Source: Amycolatopsis sp. A133
GTDB taxonomy: Bacteria; Actinomycetota; Actinomycetes; Mycobacteriales; Pseudonocardiaceae
NCBI RefSeq assembly: GCF_031082405.1
Contig: NZ_JAVHJU010000009.1
Coordinates: 267,348 to 331,347 of the forward strand
Length of the DNA stretch: 64,000 nucleotides
Reading direction: 5' to 3'
The translations under genes and the position numbers were made by a program. The notes beneath the pieces were generated by a model. It was not told the origin of the DNA. It saw only the letters and a program-made list of their open reading frames with translations, and ran no database searches. Shown here in pieces: positions 35,678-45,787 of this stretch (position 1 is its first letter; each line of letters opens with the position of its first letter).

Positions 35678-38600
35678 TCAGGCCTTCGCGACCGCCACGG
35701 TCACCTTCGTGCCGTCGCCGACCGTGCCGGCGAAGCCCTCGCCGGCCGGGCCGTGGGTCACCGACGTCGCCAGCGTCTCCGACGCGAGGAACTCCTCGTG
35801 CGTCCGAGCCGCCTCGACGACGTCGGCGGGCGCGTCGACGGTCAGCGCGATCCGGTCGGCGACGTCGAGCCCGGCGTCCCGGCGGGCCTGCTGCACGACC
35901 CGGACCAGGTCGCGGACCAGGCCCTCGGCCGCCAGCTCCGGCGTCACCTCGGTGTCGATCAGGACCAGGCCGGACCCGCCGGGCAGCTCGGCCGCCGCGC
36001 CGCCGCCCTTGGCGACCAGCCGGCGTTCGAACTCGCCCTCCTGCAGGGCGATCCCGGCCGCGACCACGGCGCCGCCCTGGAACGACCAGTCACCCGCCTT
36101 GACCGCCTTGATCACGGTCTGGACGTCCTTGCCCAGGCGCGGGCCGGCGGCGCGGGCGTTCACCGCGACCTCGAACCCGCCGTGCGCGGCGACGTCGGCG
36201 GTCAGCTCGACCGCCTTGACGTTCACCTCGTCGCGCAGGATGTCGGCGAAGGAGCCCATCGTCTCGGCGTCCTCGGCCGCGACGACCAGCGACGACAGCG
36301 GCAGCCGCACGCGCAGCTTGTTCGCCTTCCGCAGCGACAGCGCCGAGGACGCCACCTGCCGCACCCGGTCCATCGCGGTGACCAGGGCCGCGTCCGCGGG
36401 CAGGTCGTTCGCGTTCGGCCAATCGGTCAGGTGCACCGAGCGGCCGCCGGTGAGCCCGCGCCAGACGACCTCGGTGGTCAGCGGGAGCAGCGGCGCCGCG
36501 ACGCGCGACGTCACTTCCAGCACCGTGTGCAGCGTGTCGATCGCGTCCTTGTCGCCCGCCCAGAAGCGGTCGCGCGAGCGGCGCACGTACCAGTTCGTCA
36601 GGACCTCGAGGAAGTCCCGGACGGTCTGGCACGCGCCCGCGACGTCGTAGTGGTCCATCGCGTACTCGACGTCGGTGACGAGTTCGTGCGTCTTCGCCAG
36701 GACGTACCGGTCGAGCACGTTCGTCGAGTCCGTGCGCCACTGGCCTTCCACGCCCTCGGCGTTCGCGTACAGCGCGAGGAAGTAGTACGAGTTCCACAGC
36801 GGCAGCACGGCCTGGCGGACGGCGTCGCGGATGCCCTTGTCGGTGACGATGAGGTTGCCGCCGCGCAGGATCGGGCTCGCCATCAGGTACCAGCGCATGG
36901 CGTCGGAGCCGTCGCGCTCGAGCACCTCGTTGACGTCCGGGTAGTTGCGCAGCGACTTGGACATCTTCGCGCCGTCCGAACCCAGCACGATGCCGTGCGC
37001 GACGCAGGCGCGGAACGCCGGCCGGTCGAACAGCGCCGTCGCGAGCACGTGCAGCAGGTAGAACCAGCCGCGCGTCTGCCCGATGTACTCGACGATGAAA
37101 TCGCTCGGGTAGTGGTGCTCGAACCACTCGGCGTTCTCGAACGGGTAGTGCACCTGGGCGTAGGGCATCGAGCCCGAGTCGAACCAGACGTCGAGGACGT
37201 CCGGGACGCGGCGCATGGTGGACTTGCCGGTCGGGTCGTCCGGGTTCGGCCGGGTCAGCTCGTCGATGTAGGGCCGGTGCAGGTTGTCCAGCCGCACCCC
37301 GAAGTCGGCCTCAAGCTCGTCGAGCGAGCCGTAGACATCGGTGCGCGGGTACGCCGGGTCGTCGGACTGCCAGACCGGGATCGGCGTGCCGAAGTACCGG
37401 TTGCGGGAGATCGACCAGTCGATGGCGTTCTCCAGCCACTTCCCGAACTGGCCGTCCTTAACGTTCTCCGGGTGCCAGGTGATCTGCTGGTTCAGCTCGA
37501 CCATCCGGTCCTTGAACTGCGTCACCGCGACGAACCACGACGACACCGCGCGGTAGATCAGCGGGTTCCGGCAGCGCCAGCAGTGCGGGTAGGAGTGGTC
37601 GTAGGTCTCGTGCCGCAGCAGCACAGCGCCCTGCTGCGCCGCGGAACCCGTGCCGTTCTTGAGGTCGCGGACGATGTTCGGGTTGGCGTCGAAGACCTGC
37701 TGGCCCTCGTAGTCCGGCACGGTCGCGTCGAACTTGCCGTGCGCGTCGACCGGCGTGACCGGCGGGATGCCGGCGGCGTCGGTGACGAGCTTGTCGTCGG
37801 CGCCGTACGCGGGGGCGATGTGGACGATCCCGGTGCCGTCGTCGGTGGTGACGTAGTCGGCGGCCAGCACCTGGTGCGCGTTCTCGGTGCCGGTGAAGTA
37901 CGGGAACGGTGGTGCGTAACGGGTTCCGAGCAGCTGCGTGCCGGTGTAGTGCGCGACGACCGCCGGCTCTTCGCCGAGTTCACGCGCGTACGCGGCAACC
38001 CGCGCTTCGGCGAGCAGGAACCGCTTGCCTTCGCTCTCCACAACGACGTACTGCACTTCGGGGTGCACGGCGGTGGCGAGGTTCGACGGCAGCGTCCACG
38101 GCGTCGTCGTCCAGATCAGCAGGTAGGTGCCGTCGAGCTCGTTGTTGTTGCCCTCCAGGCGGAAACCGACCGTGACGGCCGGGTCCTGGCGGTTGCGGTA
38201 GACGTCCGAGTCCATGCCCAGCTCGTGGTTGGACAGCGGCGTCGCATCGCGCCAGCAGTACGGCAGGACGCGGTAGCCCTCGTAGACGAGTCCCTTGTCC
38301 CACAGGCGTTTGAACGCCCACAGCACCGACTCCATGTAGGTGACGTCGAGGGTCTTGTAGTCGTTGTCGAAGTCGACCCAGCGGGCCTGGCGGGTGACGT
38401 ACTCACGCCACTCGTCGGTGTAGCGGAGAACGGACTCCTGCGAAGCCGCGTTGAACTTCGCGATGCCCATCTCTTCGATCTCGGACGTCTCGGTGATGCC
38501 GAGCTGGCGCATGGCCTCGAGCTCGGCGGGCAGGCCGTGGGTGTCCCAGCCGAAGCGGCGCTCGACCTTGCGGCCCTTCATCGTCTGGTAGCGCGGCACC

Positions 38601-38836
38601 AGGTCCTTGACGTACCCGGTGAGCAGGTGGCCGTAGTGCGGCAGGCCGTTGGCGAAGGGCGGGCCGTCGTAGAAGACGTACTCGTTTTCGCCCTTTTCGC
38701 CGGCGGGACGCGCGTCGATGGTCGCCTGGAACGTCCGGTCGCTCTCCCAGTAGGCGAGGACCTGCTTTTCCAGTGCGGGGAACGACGGCTGCGACGGAAC
38801 TCCTGCGCCGTCGCCGAGCTGGGCCTGGGGGTACAT
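35678..38836 (-). CDS. ileS: Isoleucyl-tRNA synthetase, eukaryote-like type
   Basis: A 1,052-residue class I synthetase that charges tRNA-Ile and edits mis-activated valine. HIGH is H67-Y-G-H70 ([10 protein letters not shown]); the second signature is KMSKS at 624-628 followed by LRNYPDV. The KMSKS context and the C-terminal half place it with the eukaryote-like IleRS2 clade found in mycobacteria, known for low sensitivity to mupirocin. The editing domain (about 190-400) includes [18 protein letters not shown]. The start [10 protein letters not shown] has GAGGAG upstream, and an Ile T-box lies before it. Genes divIVA and yggT upstream follow the Streptomyces order. Confidence 0.96.
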   Translation of the reverse strand: MYPQAQLGDGAGVPSQPSFPALEKQVLAYWESDRTFQATIDARPAGEKGENEYVFYDGPPFANGLPHYGHLLTGYVKDLVPRYQTMKGRKVERRFGWDTHGLPAELEAMRQLGITETSEIEEMGIAKFNAASQESVLRYTDEWREYVTRQARWVDFDNDYKTLDVTYMESVLWAFKRLWDKGLVYEGYRVLPYCWRDATPLSNHELGMDSDVYRNRQDPAVTVGFRLEGNNNELDGTYLLIWTTTPWTLPSNLATAVHPEVQYVVVESEGKRFLLAEARVAAYARELGEEPAVVAHYTGTQLLGTRYAPPFPYFTGTENAHQVLAADYVTTDDGTGIVHIAPAYGADDKLVTDAAGIPPVTPVDAHGKFDATVPDYEGQQVFDANPNIVRDLKNGTGSAAQQGAVLLRHETYDHSYPHCWRCRNPLIYRAVSSWFVAVTQFKDRMVELNQQITWHPENVKDGQFGKWLENAIDWSISRNRYFGTPIPVWQSDDPAYPRTDVYGSLDELEADFGVRLDNLHRPYIDELTRPNPDDPTGKSTMRRVPDVLDVWFDSGSMPYAQVHYPFENAEWFEHHYPSDFIVEYIGQTRGWFYLLHVLATALFDRPAFRACVAHGIVLGSDGAKMSKSLRNYPDVNEVLERDGSDAMRWYLMASPILRGGNLIVTDKGIRDAVRQAVLPLWNSYYFLALYANAEGVEGQWRTDSTNVLDRYVLAKTHELVTDVEYAMDHYDVAGACQTVRDFLEVLTNWYVRRSRDRFWAGDKDAIDTLHTVLEVTSRVAAPLLPLTTEVVWRGLTGGRSVHLTDWPNANDLPADAALVTAMDRVRQVASSALSLRKANKLRVRLPLSSLVVAAEDAETMGSFADILRDEVNVKAVELTADVAAHGGFEVAVNARAAGPRLGKDVQTVIKAVKAGDWSFQGGAVVAAGIALQEGEFERRLVAKGGGAAAELPGGSGLVLIDTEVTPELAAEGLVRDLVRVVQQARRDAGLDVADRIALTVDAPADVVEAARTHEEFLASETLATSVTHGPAGEGFAGTVGDGTKVTVAVAKA

Positions 38837-38899
38837 CGGGGTGCTCCTCGGTTCGTCGCTCGCGTACGGACGACCGGCTCCCGCACCGGTCACCCACAC

Positions 38900-39062
38900 G
38901 GGGACGAGACGCCTCGGCGTTCCGCGGTACCACCCCGCTTGCCCGGCAGCTGCTCCCGGGCCGCTCATTCGACGGCTGTCACGGGCCGCACCCGTCCGGT
39001 TCTACTGAGAGCTCGCGCTCGGTTCTTCCGGAGGCTCCCCGGTGATGGCCGGATCGACGCCG
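38900..39062 (-). promoter_or_regulatory. T-box leader of ileS (ultrashort stem I)
   Basis: The minus strand holds GGGGTGGTACCGCGGAA (38936-38920), the T-box sequence whose bulge pairs with the uncharged tRNA end. A small hairpin near 39040-39053 presents ATC (39047-39045), an isoleucine codon, between CCGG arms and is followed by the GGAGCCTCCGGAAGAACC segment. This compact layout matches the actinobacterial translational T-boxes, in which uncharged tRNA-Ile opens the ribosome binding site. Confidence 0.85.
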
Positions 39063-39139
39063 TGTTGCCTACCAGGTTAACCGGCCCGCGCAACCGGGTT
39101 GTCACGAGGGGCACGTACGGTCACGCCACCTGAGACCGT

Positions 39140-39318
39140 GCCGAAACTCGTATCTCGCGTGATTAGAGCCGTAACTCGCGTGATCAAGGCCGTAACTCGC
39201 GAGTTACGGCGGGAATCACGCGAGTTCCGGGTCTGATCACGCGAGTTCCGCCGGGCATCACACGTGATCAGAGGGGCATCACGCGTGATTGGCGGGGCAT
39301 CACGCGTGATTGGCGGGG
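39140..39318. repeat. Palindromic repeat cluster (ATCACGCGAGTT family)
   Basis: No gene lies between the T-box and 39327. The stretch holds about eight related 12-14 base elements: AACTCGCGTGAT, its reverse ATCACGCGAGTT, the full palindrome TAACTCGCGAGTTA, ATCACACGTGAT and two copies of ATCACGCGTGAT, spaced by about 20 bases with CCGT or GGCGGGGC spacers. Strong pairing between units would create stem-loops beyond the DUF gene and before ileS transcription. Confidence 0.7.
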
Positions 39319-39326
39319 CTTTGCGG

Positions 39327-39866
39327 TCAGCGGTGGGCGGCTACCAGGGTGGCGTCGGGGGTGCAGCGGTCGCAGGGGGTGAAGCCGAGCTGGCGGGCCT
39401 CGCCGACGCCGATCGGGATCGTGTCGCGGGTGCCGAGCCACTCGCACGTGCGCAGGTGGTAGCGGGGGTGCTCGTCGACCACCACGACCTCGTCCTCGAG
39501 GTCGGCCAGGACGGCGACGTCCGCCTCCGGGGTGTCTTCGACTCCCGGGTCGGCATCGGGCGTTGTTTCGGGCTCGGCCGAAGTGTCGGGCGGGTCACCC
39601 AGGTCGCCGGCCGCCGGGATCAGGGTGGTTTGTTCCTCTTCGGCGGGTTCCGGCGGAGAGGAGACGGCCGGCGCCTCGGGGGCCGGCGCTTCAGGGGCCG
39701 GCGCCGCGGACCGGCGACGGCGGCGCAGCCAGTCGACGACCAGGATCAGCCCGGCCAGGACGGAAAGGCCGATGGAGACCCACGCCCACAGCGAAGAAGC
39801 CGTGATCAGCGCGGAGACGAGCAACCCCAGAGCCGCCAGTACCAGGACCAGCACTATGTAAAGCAC
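39327..39866 (-). CDS. Membrane-anchored protein with Ada-like metal-binding tail
   Basis: A 179-residue protein. Two N-terminal membrane segments (about 1-23 and 27-48) precede RRRRR, then an acidic Pro/Glu-rich linker to about residue 130, then a compact domain HPRYHLRTCEWLGTRDTIPIG...GFTPCDRC. The pattern His-x5-Cys then Cys-x2-Cys is that of small zinc-binding domains seen in Ada and in nuclease-linked proteins. It lies between ileS and divIVA; function unknown. The GTG start has no clear binding site. Confidence 0.72.
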   Translation of the reverse strand: MLYIVLVLVLAALGLLVSALITASSLWAWVSIGLSVLAGLILVVDWLRRRRRSAAPAPEAPAPEAPAVSSPPEPAEEEQTTLIPAAGDLGDPPDTSAEPETTPDADPGVEDTPEADVAVLADLEDEVVVVDEHPRYHLRTCEWLGTRDTIPIGVGEARQLGFTPCDRCTPDATLVAAHR

Positions 39867-39980
39867 GCTGCATTACAGCACGAACCACCCGGGAGCGGAC
39901 CACGACCCGCCCACCGGTGGTACCGGATCGACTCCGAACCGTGGCACACCCCGGTAGCGGAATGTGCCACGGCCGGAAAC

Positions 39981-40835
39981 TCAGCCGGCTTCGGCCCGCG
40001 GGCCGAAGGAGTAGCCCTGGCCGCCGCTCGTCGATCCGGACGACTGCCCGGAGTTCGAGGACGCCGACGCGGGCGCCGCCGATCCTCGGTCGTCGAGTTC
40101 GCGCAGCTGGGACTCGAGGAACCCGCGCAGCCTCGTGCGGTACTCCCGCTCGATCGTGCGCAGCTCTTCGATCTTCTTGCCCAGTCCGCTCTTCTCCGAG
40201 TTGAGGCTGTTCATCGTCTCGGTGTACTTCCGCTGCGACTCGCGCTCCAGCGTGGTCGCCTTGTCGCGCGCCTGGCGCTCCAGGGTCTCCGCACGGGTCC
40301 GCGCGTCGTTCAGCATCGTGTCGACGCGGGTGCGGGCCTCGTTCACCATCGAGTCGGACTTCGCCCGGGCGTCCGAGAGCAGCTGCTCGGACTTGGTGCG
40401 GGCCTCGGCCAGCATCCCGTCGGACTCGGTCTTCGCCTCGGCGGTGAGCCGGTCGGCCATCTCCTGGGCCAGGCCCAGGACCTTGGCGGCCTGCACGTTC
40501 GGCTCGGTGCTGTCACTCACCATCGAGTGCGCCTGGGTCTGCTCCATGGCGGACTGCGGCGGCGGCACCGGCGCGAGACGCCGCGAGGGCTCCTCACGCA
40601 TCGGTGGCGCGCCGACGTTCGCCTTGGCGTTCTCCAGCTCGCTACGGGTCGATTCGAGCTCCGCGTCGAGCTGTTCCATCTGCTGGCGCAGCTCGTTGTT
40701 GTCCTCGATCAACCGGGCCAGCTCGGTCTCCACCAGGTCGAGGAACGCGTCCACCTCGTCCTCGTTGTAGCCCCTCTTGCCGATGGGCGGCTTGCTGAAC
40801 GCGACGTTATGCACGTCAGCGGGGGTCAACGACAT
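39981..40835 (-). CDS. divIVA: DivIVA/Wag31 polar growth protein
   Basis: A 284-residue coiled-coil protein that marks cell poles and directs tip growth in actinobacteria. Residues 1-60 form the DivIVA membrane-binding domain ([34 protein letters not shown]). A variable Pro-rich linker (about 75-100) leads to a long coiled coil (about 120-250) with repeated [19 protein letters not shown] heptads. The Ser/Gly tail ends the protein. GAGGTGATC precedes the ATG. It is the last gene of the ftsZ-pgeF-yggS-sepF-yggT-divIVA order. Confidence 0.96.
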   Translation of the reverse strand: MSLTPADVHNVAFSKPPIGKRGYNEDEVDAFLDLVETELARLIEDNNELRQQMEQLDAELESTRSELENAKANVGAPPMREEPSRRLAPVPPPQSAMEQTQAHSMVSDSTEPNVQAAKVLGLAQEMADRLTAEAKTESDGMLAEARTKSEQLLSDARAKSDSMVNEARTRVDTMLNDARTRAETLERQARDKATTLERESQRKYTETMNSLNSEKSGLGKKIEELRTIEREYRTRLRGFLESQLRELDDRGSAAPASASSNSGQSSGSTSGGQGYSFGPRAEAG

Positions 40836-40887
40836 CAGATCACCTCACGCACTCCATGGCCTGCAGGTCCACCCAAGTTTTCCCCGA

Positions 40888-41172
40888 TCAACTTGGAGTC
40901 GCCAGTTGCATCGCGAAGAACACAACCAACAGCAGCACCATAATCGACAAGTCCAGTCCGACGCCGCCGATTCGAACCATCGGAATGATCCGTCTGAACA
41001 ACCGAACCGGCGGGTCCGTCACTGTGTAGATGGTCTCGAGCGTGACCGCAACCCCTCCGGCCGGATGCCACTCACGGGCGAAGGTCCGGACGAGTTCGAC
41101 CACGATCCGCGCCGTGAGCAGCAGCCAGAAGGCGAACAGCACGTACCAGACGACCAGCCACACAGCTTCCAC
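40888..41172 (-). CDS. yggT: YggT-family membrane protein (YlmG)
   Basis: A 94-residue protein with two membrane segments (about 5-27 and 70-92) and the family motif TDPPVRLFRRIIPMVRIGGVGLDLSI between them. In division clusters YggT/YlmG lies between sepF and divIVA, as here. Its mechanism is unknown. The GTG start follows a TAGAGT element by six bases; the intervening AGG is a weak alternative binding site. Confidence 0.93.
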   Translation of the reverse strand: MEAVWLVVWYVLFAFWLLLTARIVVELVRTFAREWHPAGGVAVTLETIYTVTDPPVRLFRRIIPMVRIGGVGLDLSIMVLLLVVFFAMQLATPS

Positions 41173-41178
41173 GTACCT

Positions 41179-41184
41179 ACTCTA
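41179..41184 (-). promoter_or_regulatory. -10 element before yggT
   Basis: TAGAGT (41184-41179, minus strand) lies six bases from the GTG at 41172. It could drive a leaderless yggT transcript independent of sepF. Confidence 0.4.
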
Positions 41185-41278
41185 ACCGGGCGTCCTCTTC
41201 GAAGACGCTGCTGAGGGGGTGCCGGCCGCTCCGGGTCGGCAAAGTCACGTCTGCTTGCGCTCAGCGGTCCGAGCGACT

Positions 41279-41878
41279 TCAGCCCCGCAAAAACAATCCG
41301 CCCTCGGCAATCCGCCGACGGTCTTCCGCGGTGACGTCCACATCGGGCGGTGAGAGAAGGAACACCTTGTTGGTGACCTTGTCCATCGACCCTCTGAGCG
41401 CGAAGGCCAGCCCAGCGGCGAAGTCGACGAGCCGCTTCGCGTCCGCGTTCTCCATCTCGGTGAGGTTCATGATCACCGGGATGCCCTCGCGGTAGTGCTC
41501 CCCGATCGCCCGCGCCTCCGCGTAACTGGTCGGGTGCAGCGTGGTGATGCGGCTCAGCGGATCGCGCACCGGCTGGCGCACGACCGGTTCGGTGACCGGG
41601 CGCAGGCGCGCCACCGGCTCCGGCTGCCGGTCGATGGCCAGCGCACCGTGAACGGCGGGCTCGGCACTGGCCACGGAGCGTGATCGGCTGCGACTGACGG
41701 GCTCGTCGTACGTGTCCTCGCGCTCGCGGTACCGTGAGCGCGACGACCGCGGGGCCGGCTCCTCGTAGGAGTCGTAGTCGTCGTCGTAGCCGCGCCGGTA
41801 GTCGTCCTCGACGTCGTAACCGTCGTCTTCTGCGGGCACCATCCCGAAGTAGGCCTTCAGCTTCTGCAGCGCGCTCAT
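41279..41878 (-). CDS. sepF: Cell division protein SepF
   Basis: A 199-residue protein that tethers FtsZ to the membrane. The N-terminal amphipathic helix [15 protein letters not shown] is the membrane anchor. A long Asp/Tyr/Arg-rich linker (about 20-105) precedes the SepF core (about 110-195: [50 protein letters not shown]). GGGAGAGG lies just before the ATG at 41878. The order ftsZ-pgeF-yggS-sepF is that of other actinobacteria. Confidence 0.96.
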   Translation of the reverse strand: MSALQKLKAYFGMVPAEDDGYDVEDDYRRGYDDDYDSYEEPAPRSSRSRYREREDTYDEPVSRSRSRSVASAEPAVHGALAIDRQPEPVARLRPVTEPVVRQPVRDPLSRITTLHPTSYAEARAIGEHYREGIPVIMNLTEMENADAKRLVDFAAGLAFALRGSMDKVTNKVFLLSPPDVDVTAEDRRRIAEGGLFLRG

Positions 41879-41976
41879 GCCTCTCCCTAGCCCTAGCCGC
41901 TCCCGCACCAACGCATATTTCACGCCATCAGTGCCCCGCGCGGGCGGATACGAAACGTCACGACCGCGCGAGCTCC

Positions 41977-42687
41977 CTACGGCGAGGCTAAACCGCGTCC
42001 ACCGAGCAACGCGGTTCCGACACGCACACAGGTCGAGCCGTGCGTGATCGCCTGCTCGAGATCATGGCTCATCCCGGCAGAGACTTCTGCGGCATTCGGG
42101 TGATCTTTTCGCAGTGCCTCACCCGCGCGAGCGAGCCGCTCGAAGGCGGCGGCCGGGTCCGCACCGAGCGGTGCGACGGCCATCAGGCCGCGAAGCCGCA
42201 GGTCCTCCGCCTGCTCAAGGTGCTCGGCGAGCGCGTCCAGTTCGGCGAGCGGGCAGCCGCCGCGTCCGGGGTCGTCGTCGAGGCTGACCTGGATCAGCAC
42301 GTCGAGGGCTTCCTCACGTTTACCGCTGTAACGCAGGGTGTGCACGGCCTTGGCCAGCGAGTCGGCGAGCCGCGCTGAATCGACGGACTGCACTTCGTGT
42401 GCCCACCCGGCCACGGACCGCGCTTTGTTCCGCTGCAGCCGGCCGACCATGTGCCACCGCAGCCCCGGGACTTCGGCGGCTTTCGGGCCGGCCTCCTGGT
42501 CGCGGTTCTCGCCGACGTCGGTGACACCGAGCTCGGCGAGCAGCGCGACGTCGGACGCGGGGAACGTCTTGGTGACCGCGATCAGCTTGACCTCTTCGCG
42601 CGCTCGGCCGGCGGCGCGGCAGGCGGCGGCGACCCGCTCCTCGACCTCGGTCAGGTTCTCGGCCAGCTCGGCCCGGCGATCGGTCAT
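41977..42687 (-). CDS. yggS: YggS-family PLP homeostasis protein
   Basis: A 236-residue single-domain PLP-binding TIM barrel without known enzyme activity; it buffers pyridoxal phosphate in the cell. The PLP lysine is K40 in LIAVTKTFP. Other signatures are [31 protein letters not shown] and [17 protein letters not shown] [27 protein letters not shown]. The ATG overlaps the pgeF stop (ATGA). Confidence 0.94.
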   Translation of the reverse strand: MTDRRAELAENLTEVEERVAAACRAAGRAREEVKLIAVTKTFPASDVALLAELGVTDVGENRDQEAGPKAAEVPGLRWHMVGRLQRNKARSVAGWAHEVQSVDSARLADSLAKAVHTLRYSGKREEALDVLIQVSLDDDPGRGGCPLAELDALAEHLEQAEDLRLRGLMAVAPLGADPAAAFERLARAGEALRKDHPNAAEVSAGMSHDLEQAITHGSTCVRVGTALLGGRGLASP

Positions 42688-43388
42688 GCCTCGATCCAGG
42701 TGATGCCGGCGATCCGCCCGGTGGTCCCGTCGCGGCGGTAGCTGAACAGCGTCTTGTCCTCGTTCGTGCACCGCGGGTCGACGCCGATCTTGCCGACGCC
42801 CAGGTCGGCGAGCTGCCGCCAGAGCCCGGCGCGCAGGTCGAGCCCGGGCGTGCCCGAGCGGGTCTTGCACGCGGTGCCGGGGACGTGCTTCTCGACGTCG
42901 GCGGCCATCGCGGCCGGCACCTCGTAGCAGTCGCCGCAGATGGCCGGGCCGAGCAGGGCTTCGATCCGGCGGGGCTCGGCGCCGGCCTCCTGCATGGCCT
43001 TGACGGCGGCCGGGACGACGCCGGCGCGCGTGCCCACCCGGCCCGCGTGCACCGCGGAAACCACTCCGGCCTCGGCGTCGGCCAGCAGGATCGGCACGCA
43101 GTCGGCGACCAGCACGACCAGCGCGAGTCCCGGCGTGGCGGTCACCAGCGCGTCGGTCGCCTCCGCCGCGCCGGTCTCCGAGCCGTCGACGATCGTCGCC
43201 GTCCGGCCGTGGACCTGCTCCATCCAGGCCAGCCGGTCCTCGGCCAGGCCGAGCTCGGCGGCCAGGCGCTTGCGGTTGGCGTAGACGTTCCCCTCGTCGT
43301 CGCCGACGTGATCACCCAGGTTGAAGGTGTCGTAGGGCGGCCGGGACGCACCACCCGCCCTGGTCGTGACCACTCGCCGAACCCGCAC
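42684..43388 (-). CDS. pgeF: PgeF/YfiH-family multicopper-like protein
   Basis: A 234-residue protein of the YfiH (laccase-domain) family. Characteristic are VTTRAGGASRPPYDTFNLGDHVGDD, WMEQVHGRTATIVDG, LVVLVADCVPILLAD and GVVSAVHAGRVG. E. coli PgeF corrects misincorporated L-Ser in peptidoglycan precursors, and relatives act on nucleosides; the local activity is open. GTG at 43388 is selected because GAGGAGG lies five bases before it. It follows ftsZ by 77 bases. Confidence 0.93.
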   Translation of the reverse strand: MRVRRVVTTRAGGASRPPYDTFNLGDHVGDDEGNVYANRKRLAAELGLAEDRLAWMEQVHGRTATIVDGSETGAAEATDALVTATPGLALVVLVADCVPILLADAEAGVVSAVHAGRVGTRAGVVPAAVKAMQEAGAEPRRIEALLGPAICGDCYEVPAAMAADVEKHVPGTACKTRSGTPGLDLRAGLWRQLADLGVGKIGVDPRCTNEDKTLFSYRRDGTTGRIAGITWIEA

Positions 43389-43465
43389 GAAATCCTCCTC
43401 GACATCACTGAAGGCCACCACCCACGACTCTAGTTCGCGGGCGGTGGCCTTCAGAGGCGGTGTTG

Positions 43466-44776
43466 TCAGCGCCGCATGAACGGCGGGACGTCGACCTCGT
43501 CGTCCGACGGGTCGTCGTGCACCGGCATCGCGCGCCCGGGCAGGCTGCCCTGGGTGGCGTTGGAGCCGAGCGGCGAGTAGCCGCGCGAGCCGCCGCCGGG
43601 CTGCGGGAGCCCGCCGGACGGCTGGTTGCCCGTGGCCGACGGCAGCGGCGCGTGCGACCGCGGCGGGGCCACCGGGTAGCCGGAGCTGCCCGCGGACGGC
43701 ACCGGCGTGGCGCCCGACGGCGGTCCCTGCGGGTTGGAGACCTGCCCGGCCGAAGCGGAGGCAGTCGCCCCCGACGACACGCGGGAGCCGGAGCCGAACG
43801 TCGACGGGTCCAGCTTCTTGTGCGTCGGCGCGCCGGCGTCGAAGCCGGCGGCGATCACCGTGACGCGGACCTCGTCGCCGAGGGAGTCGTCGATGATCGT
43901 GCCGAAGATGATGTTGGCGTCCGGGTGCGCGGACTCCTGCACCAGCGACGCGGCCTCGTTGATCTCGAACAGGCCCAGGTCGGAGCCGCCCGCGATGGAC
44001 AGCAGCGCGCCGTGGGCGCCGTCCATCGACGCTTCCAGCAGCGGCGAGTTGATCGCCTTCTCCGCGGCCTGGATGGCCCGGCCCTCGCCGCGCGCCGAGC
44101 CGATGCCCATCAGCGCGGAGCCCGCACCGGACATGACGCTCTTGACGTCGGCGAAGTCGAGGTTGATCAGGCCCGGGGTGGTGATCAGGTCGGTGATGCC
44201 CTGGACACCGGACAGCAGCACCTCGTCCGCGGAGCGGAACGCGTCCATCAGCGACACGCCGATGTCGCCGAGCTGCAGCAGCCGGTCGTTCGGGATCACG
44301 ATCAGCGTGTCGCACTCGTTGCGCAGCGCCTGGATGCCGTCTTCGGCCTGCTTGCCGCGCCGCTTGCCCTCGAAGGTGAACGGGCGGGTCACGACGCCGA
44401 TGGTCAGCGCGCCGAGCTTGCGGGCGATCTGCGCCACGACCGGCGCGCCGCCGGTACCCGTGCCGCCGCCTTCACCGGCGGTCACGAACACCATGTCGGC
44501 GCCCTTGATGACCTCTTCGATCTCTTCGCGGTGGTCTTCGGCAGCTCGCTGGCCGACCTCGGGGGCGGCGCCCGCGCCGAGGCCACGGGTCAGCTCGCGG
44601 CCGATGTCCAGCTTGACGTCGGCGTCGGACATGAGCAGTGCTTGTGCGTCGGTGTTCACCGCGATGAACTCGACGCCCTTGAGGCCGACCTCGATCATGC
44701 GGTTCACGGCGTTCACGCCGCCACCGCCGATGCCGACCACCTTGATCACCGCAAGGTAGTTGTGCGGGGGCGTCAT
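43466..44776 (-). CDS. ftsZ: Cell division GTPase FtsZ
   Basis: A 436-residue tubulin homologue that forms the Z ring. GGGTGTG is at 103-109; the T7 loop region is [14 protein letters not shown] 110-residue Gly/Pro/Ser-rich linker (about 315-425) leads to the C-terminal peptide DVPPFMRR that binds SepF. AGGAAGG precedes the ATG. Unlike most actinobacteria, no ftsQ is present upstream; 240 non-coding bases and then rskA are found. Confidence 0.98.
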   Translation of the reverse strand: MTPPHNYLAVIKVVGIGGGGVNAVNRMIEVGLKGVEFIAVNTDAQALLMSDADVKLDIGRELTRGLGAGAAPEVGQRAAEDHREEIEEVIKGADMVFVTAGEGGGTGTGGAPVVAQIARKLGALTIGVVTRPFTFEGKRRGKQAEDGIQALRNECDTLIVIPNDRLLQLGDIGVSLMDAFRSADEVLLSGVQGITDLITTPGLINLDFADVKSVMSGAGSALMGIGSARGEGRAIQAAEKAINSPLLEASMDGAHGALLSIAGGSDLGLFEINEAASLVQESAHPDANIIFGTIIDDSLGDEVRVTVIAAGFDAGAPTHKKLDPSTFGSGSRVSSGATASASAGQVSNPQGPPSGATPVPSAGSSGYPVAPPRSHAPLPSATGNQPSGGLPQPGGGSRGYSPLGSNATQGSLPGRAMPVHDDPSDDEVDVPPFMRR

Positions 44777-44828
44777 CGAAGTCCGCCTTCCTGATCGTTG
44801 TACCCGTACAGCCCGCCGGCCGGTGATC

Positions 44829-44857
44829 ACTCTCAACCTCAACCCCAGATTGAGAGT
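44829..44857. promoter_or_regulatory. Inverted repeat upstream of ftsZ
   Basis: ACTCTCAA (44829-44836) and TTGAGAGT (44850-44857) form an 8-bp inverted repeat 53 bases before the ftsZ ATG. On the minus strand TTGACA (44865-44860) adjoins it, but no good -10 is 17 bases away. The element may be an operator or an mRNA hairpin in the 240-base ftsZ leader, in which I see no gene. Confidence 0.4.
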
Positions 44858-45016
44858 TATGTCAACTGCCGACGTTAGGCAGGACGGTAGGCACCAGGCA
44901 CGCTCTAATCCAGTAGGCACGCCGTGTGTCGCAAAGGTGTTTTGCCACAACACGTTCGAGCGCGCAAGAGCGGGGAGCCGGAAGCACCGCCCCAGCCCGG
45001 TCTGCTATGGCGCCGA

Positions 45017-45787
45017 TCAGGCCGGCACGGGCATGCTCATCAGGACCTCCGAAGGCGTCCCGGTGACCGATCCACCGGCCGGTTCGACGCTCACCGCGAG
45101 CTTGTCCACGCCGGCGACGCCGTCCGCCACGACCAGGCCACCGTCGTCCGCCGCCGCGATCACCCCGGCCGAGCGCGGAGCCCCCGAACCGGTGATCAGC
45201 CAGGCTTCGTAGACCTTCCCGCCCGGCTGCGACGGCAGGCCCGCGTCCATCACCATCACCCGGTTCAGCGACCGGGACAGGACGACCGTCACACCCCCGC
45301 CGGTGGGCGCCTCGCCGTGCGCGGTCTTCGCGTCCGGCGCCGCGAGCAGCGCCGCCACCGGTTCGTACTGCTGCTTCGCCTGGTCGAGCCGGCTCTGCGC
45401 GGTCTGCAGCTCCTGCTGCTGATTCAGCGCGATCCCGCCGAACACCCCGCCCGCGGCGAGCCCGACGACGGCGGCCGCGGCCGCCACGACGACCGCCCAG
45501 CGCGGGGCCCCGGCCGAGCGGCGGTGCCGCTCGGGCGAGCCGGGCCGGGTCTGCGGCGGCAGCTGGCGGGTGGCGTGCATGGCGGTCAGCACGCGGTCCT
45601 TGAACTCCGGCGGCGGCTCCTCGGCCATCGCCGCGCCCAGCCGGGCCGCCGTCGCGCGCAGTTCGGCGACCTCCTGCGTGCAGGAGTCGCACTGCTCGAG
45701 GTGGCGGGCGAACTCCGCCCGCTCGACGTCGTTGACGGCGTCGAGCGCGAAGGCGCCGGCCAGGGTGTGCATCTCCGGCGTGCTCAA
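45017..45787 (-). CDS. rskA: Anti-sigma-K factor RskA
   Basis: A 256-residue single-pass membrane protein. The cytosolic part (1-95) has MHTLAGAFALDAV and a complete zinc-binding anti-sigma motif H29-x3-C33-x2-C36. The membrane segment spans about 97-120. The extracytoplasmic part is the RskA domain (VVLSRSLNRVMVMDAGLPSQPGGKVYEAWLI). It holds SigK until regulated proteolysis frees it. A TTG start overlaps the sigK stop as TTGA; the ATG five codons later lacks a binding site. Confidence 0.92.
   Translation of the reverse strand: MSTPEMHTLAGAFALDAVNDVERAEFARHLEQCDSCTQEVAELRATAARLGAAMAEEPPPEFKDRVLTAMHATRQLPPQTRPGSPERHRRSAGAPRWAVVVAAAAAVVGLAAGGVFGGIALNQQQELQTAQSRLDQAKQQYEPVAALLAAPDAKTAHGEAPTGGGVTVVLSRSLNRVMVMDAGLPSQPGGKVYEAWLITGSGAPRSAGVIAAADDGGLVVADGVAGVDKLAVSVEPAGGSVTGTPSEVLMSMPVPA

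Noticed and set aside
35753..39133. A 1,126-codon plus-strand frame opposite ileS
   Set aside because: Low-complexity Arg/Val/Gly translation without motifs; it runs antisense through the ileS signatures and the T-box.
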